A stretch of 64,000 nt of DNA from Lantana camara (taxonomy: Eukaryota; Streptophyta; Magnoliopsida; Lamiales; Verbenaceae): contig CM074860.1 in assembly GCA_037501455.1 (NCBI GenBank), positions 53,826,501-53,890,500 on the forward strand. Reading direction: 5' to 3'. Shown here piece by piece: positions 56,401 through 64,000 of this stretch. Every line of letters starts with the position of its first letter. Positions within the stretch are counted from its first letter, which is position 1. The notes under the pieces are model-generated. The model had not been told where the DNA came from. It worked only from the letters and a program-made list of their open reading frames with translations, and did no database searches. Both the position numbers and the translations under genes were made by a program.

Positions 56401-57555
56401 CTAAAATGTTACCTCGTTTAGTAATTCTACTAGGAATAGAATTCACAAGTCTTGAGTTGATTCTGCATAATCTTTTGTGCAAAGACTCAAAGCACTAATG
56501 TTCTGAACATACAATGAGATAACAAAAGTAAGTGAGATGACAAAGCTTCGAATTACTTTGGAACGTTGAGACATAAAAGGATTAGCAAGTTAGACATCTT
56601 AGGATCATTTTACGAAAATGAACCTGGAGAGTTCACTTCCTATGAATCCTATCTTAAAGGGAAACGTTCCCGAAACATGGTTTAGGTGAAACGTGGAACG
56701 TACCAAAATTCTAGTGAATTTCGATCCATGCTGATGAGTGTGAGATGCTTAATGTAAGCACTAGATACAATCGTCAGTTTAATCATTATGAATGAATGTA
56801 CTTGTTGAAGTACAAATTCGAAACTTATATGAGATTCTTAGAATTTCAAAAGGAGATTAGGAATCGAAGTAGTCATAAGTTATAGGTAAATCGATATGAT
56901 CGAGATAGCCAATATCTTAGCAACTAATTCCTTAGTCATCTTAGAGATAATAGGATTATCTCTCAGTAAACTAATTCGAGAACACCTTAATGTTTCCGAA
57001 TGAGGGAATGAAACCTAATAGGATATGGTCCATTCCATAGTAAGCTTTACTGACTTATAATCATTCTAGGAATAAACTACCAGAATATGCAGTTAGAGAT
57101 TTTGAATTTAGTACCTTCCAAAATCAGTCCTTTAGTTGCACTATGCAATGTGGCATACTAAATTCCCTAATTATTCTTATCCAAGAATTTAATGGAATCC
57201 TCTTAAGTGAAGAGGATAGTGGGAGATAAGCTTGAAATGAGTTCAAGTTTATACAACGATATAGGGTATCGTTTTCTGCGATTCCCTTAGACAAAGGTTG
57301 TTTGTCTCAAGGAATGTATCTTTCTTAAGGAATCGTTCCTATAGAAGAAGAAAGGCAAGCAAGCAGACCTCAAAGAAATTTGAGGATAAATATCCACGCC
57401 ACATATAGAAGAAACGAGCCCATCTGATAAAATTTAGCCAAATTTTAGAGTATGCACATATATGAAACCCTCCTCTTAAGACGCGTTTAGAACACGTTCC
57501 TAGATAGCCAAGGAATTACTTAAAGAGGAGACACTATCAGATTTGGAATCTGAGT
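56401..57555 (+). other. Degenerate middle of element J (expected protease/integrase place)
   Basis: No integrase or protease motif found by eye in any plus frame; dense in stop codons. Confidence 0.5.
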
Positions 57556-58962
57556 AGTGTAAGCAAGCCTTGAAATCCAATATGGATTCCATATATTCAA
57601 ATCAAGTTTGGACCTTGGTTGATCCACCTGATAGGATCAAGCTAATAGAGCATCGAGTAAATGGAAAGCATTACAACCTTCTTGACGATTGAAATGCAAA
57701 AGTCCATTTGGATTGTGTTTACCACATCCTCATATTCTGACTATGAGATATGATAAATGAATATGAGAGCTGTCTTGTTCAAATTGAGATTGAAAGAGAC
57801 TGAAATAAGGTATTTCTATAAATCTCATATTCAGTGGGAGTATGCATAAGGTATACAAATCCCTAAGTCAATCTGTGGATTGATAAAGGCTTCTAGGAGT
57901 TTGACAATTCGATTCCATAGTATAGTCAAATCGTTTGACACAAATGGAAGTCGAATAATTCTCAGAGTGTACATATGAAAGTTAGTGATGTAAGAGTCAA
58001 TTTTGGTTCTTTAGAAGACGACATCCTTCTCATTAGGAATGTCAAGGATGACGTGAAAGTTACCAATTCTTGTTTAAGAAACAATTTGGCATGAAAGATC
58101 TTAGTGGTTATCCTAAATTCTCGACTTTGAGATCTATAGAAGATAGATCTAAGAGCATGAATGGATTATCACAAAACGAATACATAACCACGGTACTAAA
58201 AGGAGTTTAGTATGGATAATGGAACATCTCTTTTGAAGAGTATATGTCCTAAGATAACTTTAAGAAAGTTAGAATGTCCAAAATCCCTTTAAGTGAAAGG
58301 GTGCATAATGTATGAAATGTTATGTACTTGACTTGATATGGCACAACACTAAGCGTAGTGGGTCGAATCTAATATGACCTCAGAGAAGGTCGTTAGATTT
58401 CTGTAAAGGATGTCCTCAGAGTACTTGAGCAGAAATGAGGATATGTATTAGTCTACAGAGCCCAAAAGATCTTGTTGTTAGAAGGATATTTGATGTAACC
58501 GTTCATCAAACATAGATGATTATGAAATCATTGAAAGGATACAAATTCTACCAGAATGGTAATGCAATGTGTTGGAAAGGGATTCCAAGGACGGACATTG
58601 CAAAACTGGACTATCGTAGTTGAGAACTTAGTCGTATTATATAACGCTAAGTTAAGTGTTTGGGTAAGAAACTCCATCTAACTGGTTAGATGAAGTTCCT
58701 AGCATGAAACAACTCTTTTGTCATATTGTACGATAAAATGGATGGTTGCTCAAGTAAGAGAACCAAGACCTCACCAAGAGACTGAACACATGATTACGAA
58801 TCACTTTATAAGGACAACGAGTTTCCTTAGAAATGTGTAAATAAGAGGGTTACACCAGCAGAGAACTTAGCAGATCCACTTTGGAAACGCTCAAAGTCAA
58901 TAGGTTCTCAAAGTGTATCTTGAGAAGATGGGACTTAGAGTACCTAAATGGCTTTTAACGGC
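57556..58962 (+). pseudogene. pol: Copia reverse transcriptase and RNase H remnant of element J
   Basis: RT opens at about 57,577 with MDSIYSNQVWTLVDPPD, the copia RT entry block. The catalytic region at about 58,000-58,035 reads EDDILLIRN where copia RT has YVDDILLIGN (Asp-Asp retained, Tyr-Val lost). The RNase H region runs to the polypurine tract with scattered matches (HITNHFIR) and many stops. There are at least ten stops in 1.4 kb. A TTCTCAA/TTGAGAA inverted repeat lies at 58,905-58,926. Confidence 0.75.
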
Positions 58963-58973
58963 AAGTGGGAGAT
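58963..58973 (+). other. Polypurine tract of element J
   Basis: AAGTGGGAGATT immediately before the 3' LTR, the standard Angela-type tract. Confidence 0.8.
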
Positions 58974-59640
58974 TATTGGGAATAGTGCCCTAGAAAGCCG
59001 ATTGTATATCCGCTTTGTACTTTTCCTTATTGTAATCACAGACAATCTTTGAATAAAATAACGAATTGAGGCAACACTTCTTTATATGCTCTTGTTTGGT
59101 ATGCGTTTACTTTAGCTGTGCATGTATGAGAACTCCCCTAATCCTGATGACTTTAGGACTCTACCATTTAGGTGAAATGGTTCATGAAATGAGCCCTATA
59201 TCACATAAGTCATGGTTAGTAAAATACTCCATGCCGATGAGTCCAACAGACAGTGGGAGTGTCAACCTGACTCCTCTAAGGCTTACTTGTGGGATCACGC
59301 CCTTAAGAAGGACCACCTTGTTTCATGGAGGAGCAAAGTGTATAGCTGATACGTGCGTGATACATGAGGGTGCTTACTTCAATAAGTAAGTTCACTGAGG
59401 TACCCCGTGTGAGAAGATTCCTAAATGGGAAAGGAAGTTTCTATTTTAGGAATGGAAACTTCTAGATTAGGAAATATCTCACGAGTCATTGATGTGATTA
59501 ATTGATCCTTAGACTTGAGGTTCCATGTCACTTTATGAGTTAACTCTGTAGTCTTACGTATAAGCTTTAAAGGGTGTCACCTTAGACAACTGATTCAAGG
59601 CTTATGCTGGGGCTGCACAAGTGATTCATGAAAGTGAATG
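58974..59640 (+). mobile_element. 3' LTR of element J, part 1
   Basis: Starts TATTGGGAATAG (G to A in the TGTTGG tip). It matches the 5' LTR to 59,640, ending in GAATG, and continues after solo LTR-L at 63,769. Confidence 0.92.
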
Positions 59641-62600
59641 TGTAACACCCCGGAGAGAAGGGCGCCACATCCTTCGCACCGTAGCCCAACACGTGAAACG
59701 AAATGGAGACTCCGTCCACGCATCAAGCCATGGCGAACGGGTGACAAACAAAAATCCAACCTAAGCTAGGCGGTCTAGACCCTACTCAGAGTGCGCAACA
59801 AAACAAATAACAAATGCGGAAGCACCAGAATCTCACAAAACAAATGAACAAACTCGAGACAAATCAAAATTAACGATTCAAGTTATGCAATCTTTAAAAT
59901 TCGAATTTACAGCCATAAACTTATACATATATCATAACTTAGCAAAATGCATAAATAAACAAAATACAATGCATGTGACTTAAGCTCTCCCAAAATAAAG
60001 ACTCCAAGACAACCGCCTAGCTCCAACTCCTCAGAACGAATACCTGCAAATTCAAATAAAAGGGGGAAAAAGATAGAAAGGACGAGGGTCAGTCCTAGAG
60101 ACTGGTGAGGGGGCTAACACACGCACCCATACATATACGTAATAACAAAGCACAAACAAAGCTGAAAGGATTCATGAACCGGGCACGATTTTTGCATTCT
60201 AAAACATTCAACCCGTGGTAATATATATAAAGAAAGAAGTTTAGGGCCGAAGGCCAAATCAAGTCAAGTTTTAGAGTTTAGAAATTCGCCCCCGTTTCAC
60301 AACCATAACGGATAAAGAAGCATAAACATAAACATAACAACACGGCGAGAATGAATTCTCACCCACTTAATCATACCAAAGCAAAACTCATAAAACAATC
60401 CCACCTTTACACCATTGGGGAAGAGAGGTGCCCCTCTCAACCCTCCACAGAACGAAACTTGTGAACCGGAGGATCCCGCCCGGTTCCTTTGATGGCCAGC
60501 CAAAATGCGCTCCGTCGGTATAGGAGAACTAAGTCTCCTGTTGGTGGAGAAGTGCACAGATGGTCGTCCCAGGTCTCCCTTACCCACAACTTCGGGGCCC
60601 ATCACACATATAACACACATATATTCTTATACTTATCACACTTACCAGACGAAGCTTATTCACAAGTCATACCATGCTTAAACTCACACACACTTATCAA
60701 AGCTTAACAAAGTAAACGAAAATAGATCTTAGATACATATAAAAGCGTTTTCAATGCCTCTTGACAAACGGGACAAAACCCACAAAATACATATCAAAAC
60801 ACAGATCTATATATATATATACATATATATATCGCATGCGGGTTCGAAATATAAATAGTGTTTTAGGTCATCATAACTAAAAGGAAAGAAAACCTCACCT
60901 TGTCGACCAAACCGAATAAAACGGACCAAAAGGAGTCAAACGAACCACTTCCTCACACTGGAACAAACCTAAGAGCAAAGCAAAGAGCAAGAGGCAGACG
61001 TAGACTCAAAGTGAACCATATTGACGCTCGGCAATTGCGTATGAATACAAGTGATGCAATGCATTTCATATAAATTTATACTTAAGCATATCAAACCAAA
61101 TATCGAGTCATCATTTAACTAATTCATGAATTAATTACATAACATGTCAAATATATTCATAACATATCATATTGTAACCTATCGCAAGTATTCATCAGAT
61201 TAAAGTTCATATAAATGGCAAAGGATACATAAGAAGTGAAATAAAGTAGCATATTAGGCATATAAAAGCATAGGAGTTTATATTAAATCAGAAGTCATAT
61301 ATATCACATTAAACGAATCCATAATTTTCATATAACAAGCACACCCTATCATACAACATGTTATCAAAGCATTCATATCATAGGAGGAGCAAAGAATGAT
61401 TATGCAAGGCATATAAACGAGGCATGAATTCATAAACACACGCTAGAGGAGCATATCGCACATATGAAGTCATAATTTAAAAACGAGCAAATCAATCAAG
61501 CCATAATTCACATTACACAAGTTAACACGTAATAAATTAATCTAGTAATGAATATAGGCCATAAACGGGACAAGAGAAAGCAATTAAAAGCAACGAAACA
61601 ACGAAAGAAACTCCCCCGAGGCACCACCGTGACATATGACACGGCCATGTCCAAAACACAAAGGAAACGGACACGGCCGTGTCCGAATTTAATAAAATCA
61701 GATGCCCAAGTCGAGGCCTTGACACAGCCGTGTCAATACTCAGCACAAACTGGACACGGCCGTGTCCAGTTCAAATTTCTGAAAAAGGGTTTTTGGCGCA
61801 GCAACATTTTCAAAGGCAAAATCAAGGCATTTTCGTAGCAGCTCTTAGGGAATTTCTTAGGCCTCAAGCACACACATAACATGCATGAAACCAACACCAA
61901 AACATCACCAAATCATGCCTCAAAACGCAACAACAAGCAGCTCAAAATTCATGCACCAAATCTGTCACAAGGAAGGAAGGAACGCAGCAGGCCATATACG
62001 TCAAGTCTGGGACTAAAACAAGGGATAAAAGCTTGTAAACACATAGCTAACATGGAAAGAAACTCATATACTTCATGTACATGAAATTTCACACGAAATG
62101 GAGTTCAAGAAGTCATCAAACGGACCAAAATTCTGACAGCAATTCAAACCGAGAAGAGCAGAATATATTCTCATATATATAGCTGAAATGAAGCATGAAA
62201 TCAAGATAAAACCGAGCATATGCATAAAGCAACATGTGTAACATATAACCATGCATTAATGCACAAAATTGGATGCAAGAATCCATCAAGCAAACCTCAA
62301 AACATGACAGCAACTTGGTGAAAATGAGCAGATTTGCAGCAGCAGTTTCTAAAGTGCAAGAACTCAAGTTTGTGGCCAAAATAAAGCATGAAATCAGGGC
62401 AAAACGAAGCACATTCATAGAACAACATGTATATTATATAACCAAGCACTAGCACCCGAAATTGGAGGTAAGAATTCAATCATTTGAACTCAAAAATGTG
62501 ACAGCAGTTCAGTTCGCACATAGCATACATATAGGCTTCATGTTTCGGTTTAGGAGCTGAAAATGGATCTAAAAGCTTGAAAGAGCAGGGCTAACATGTA

Positions 62601-63763
62601 AACCAATTAGTATACAACATCTCCATGCAAATTCACACGAATTGGAAGCCATTAACTCAAGCAACAAAGCATAAATCCACACAGCAGTTCCAAAACAGGG
62701 GAGCAGATTTCTAGCTTAGGTTTGACGCTCAAAAACTCATAATTTCATCAAAGGATCTGAAGAGAAAATCATCCAAAAATCATATACTATCAGTTAAGCA
62801 TCAAATGATCAAAGAAACACGTGCATAAACTTCATTTTATGAGCAAGAAATCAGCCACAAAGCAAGTAAGCACATAAGAGCAAAAATCCCCAAAAGTCCC
62901 TCTTCAAGGTCCTACCCAAACCCTAATTAAATCTGATGAAAAATAAGTATTAAATGGATCAAAACTTGTATAAAAGTGTAGATAATACATAAATATACAT
63001 ACCTTGAAGATTTGGAGAAGAAAGAGGGTGATTTGAGCTCAAAATCCACAAAAGGGCCAAAGTTCTCTTCTCTTCTCCTCTCCTCTCTTTGTCTCGATCA
63101 TTTGCAGCAAAAGGGAGGGTGTTTGGCTCGGTTTCAAGGGCTAGGAGAAGATAAGGGATAGTTAACTCAGCTCCAAGGATCAAGGTTAAGCTTTGGTTAA
63201 GTTAAAATGGGTCCCACCAAGAAGACTAGTCAAAGAAGGTTGCTTTAGCACCAGCTGTTCATTCCGGGGGAAAAACGAGGGTCCGAATGGGTTAGAAAAA
63301 TACCAAACTAGGTTCAAGAGTTTCTTTTCTTCGTTACAAGTCCGACGCATCTTTCGGAATTCGAATCCGAATTCCCGAGCTTAAGTTATGGCCTCCGGAA
63401 CACAAGGCGCGCTAAAACTAGTTAGGTCCTCATGTCCCTCGTCAAATACTTAAGGTTTAAAACCTCAACAAACGAACACGAAAACTTAAAACGAGCATGC
63501 AAACACATTCATAACTCACATATATCACGCATATCAAAATTTCACAAAAATCGGAATTGAATTCCGACACATAACGAGCAAATTACGAGCATGCAAACTT
63601 AAACGTTAAAATTCAAAGTTCAAAAATATAAACAATTAATTTCATATAAATTCAAATAATCACATAAGCATTAAAATAACACTTAAATAAGTACTTAAAT
63701 AATTTGCGCATAAAACTCTCCCGTTACGACGTACCTGGAAATCCGAATGATCGGGATGTTACA
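59641..63763 (-). mobile_element. Solo LTR-L (Ty3/gypsy, minus strand, 4,123 bp)
   Basis: Plus-strand edges TGTAACACCCCGG and GGGATGTTACA; GAATG duplications at 59,636-59,640 and 63,764-63,768. The empty site is visible in the 5' LTR of J (51,948-51,958), which lacks the insert and has a single GAATG. On the minus strand it has a donor-like CAAG/GTATGT at about 63,000 and an acceptor-like GCTCTTAG at about 60,970-60,978, with a palindrome cluster between. It is the longest LTR in the window and encodes nothing recognisable. Confidence 0.97.
61638..61770. repeat. Palindrome cluster of LTR-L
   Basis: GGACACGGCCGTGTCC core: GACACGGCCATGTCC (61,638-61,652), a perfect copy (61,669-61,684), TGACACAGCCGTGTCA (61,720-61,735) and a perfect copy at 61,752-61,767 whose arms extend to 22 bases (61,749-61,770). 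Confidence 0.93.
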
Positions 63764-63768
63764 GAATG

Positions 63769-64000
63769 AGAATCAAGAAAGGACCTACACTTGCATTTGC
63801 AACGTGATCTCTTATTGTGTAATTCATTCATATGCCATATGGAGTCCTTGGCCAAGGCAGTAGATCAAGACCTCAAGAAAAGGGTTTCTTGGATTGAGAT
63901 CAAATGGATATGAAATGCACTTAGCTTTAAGAGCAGATTATTAGGGTTCTTATTATTCCCTTACCCTAGATCTTGGTTGAGAGATAGTAGGTAGGAGGAT
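63769..64000 (+). mobile_element. 3' LTR of element J, part 2 (runs off window)
   Basis: Continues the alignment to the 5' LTR from 51,953 onward with few differences; the LTR end is outside the window. Confidence 0.92.

Larger units (their letters stand above)
51278..64000 (+). mobile_element. Element J: plus-strand Ty1/copia (Angela-like) element, non-coding, runs off window
   Basis: 5' LTR 51,278-53,512, primer site, 5.46-kb internal region, polypurine tract and 3' LTR from 58,974 (cut by solo LTR-L and the window end). The LTR tip TGTTGGGAATAGTGCCCTAG and the GTGGGAGATT polypurine tract are those of Angela/BARE-type copia elements. The internal pol is recognisable but broken by many stops, and no frame above about 100 codons survives, yet the LTRs agree well. 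It is inserted in element K; the left duplication would be AAGCG (51,273-51,277). Confidence 0.88.

Overview
The window is nuclear DNA from a flowering plant, most likely one with a large, repeat-rich genome. Nothing in the sequence lets me name the species. Nearly all of it is nested LTR retrotransposons. I recognise no intact host gene, rRNA, tRNA gene or CRISPR array. The evidence is six single LTRs flanked by 5-bp target duplications, initiator-Met primer sites (TGGTATCAGAGC type), and broken gag/protease/RT/RNase H/integrase frames of the Ty3/gypsy Del/Tekay-like chromovirus, Ty3/gypsy Tat and Ty1/copia Angela-like types. Large LTRs (1.4-4.1 kb) dominate. They begin TGTRACRYCCC and end GGYGYTACA, which fixes their orientation.

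Left nest (1-22,349): a minus-strand LTR (F, 19,595-22,349) is the oldest layer. A minus chromovirus (A, 9,660-19,594: 5' LTR, primer site, gag, protease, RT, RNase H) lies in it. A's gag holds a plus solo LTR (E, 12,538-15,850, duplication CCTTT) and its pol is cut by a minus LTR (B, 6,874-9,659). B is cut by a plus gypsy remnant (C, 789-6,873), whose leader is cut by another minus LTR (D, 1-788).

Middle (22,350-36,177): a gag-only minus element (G, 22,517-35,110, duplication GAAAC) sits in about 1.2 kb of otherwise unassigned DNA. Its left LTR carries a 513-bp solo LTR and its right LTR a 3-kb solo LTR (H). The flank at 35,111-36,177 resembles a LINE 3' end, but weakly.

Right nest (about 36,180-64,000): a plus Tat element (I) with protease, RT and two RNase H domains is split by a minus solo LTR (38,951-40,396), a plus solo LTR (42,343-45,698) and a minus chromovirus (K, from 46,896). 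K is cut by a plus Angela-like copia element (J, from 51,278), whose 3' LTR carries a 4.1-kb solo LTR (L, 59,641-63,763).

The unusual material is in the LTRs and the PPT-proximal DNA. At least six minus LTRs carry a cluster of short palindromes: the sequence is nearly uniform within an LTR and unrelated between LTR families. Plus LTRs share a branch-point/pyrimidine-tract/CAG block and a splice-donor-like site, suggesting a spliced leader inside the LTR, and they share a stem-loop whose paired bases co-vary. A second co-varying hairpin sits 17-18 nt from the 3' LTR, beside the polypurine tract, in three separate elements. These would be nucleic-acid signals independent of coding capacity, consistent with elements here that lack working proteins but still have similar LTRs.
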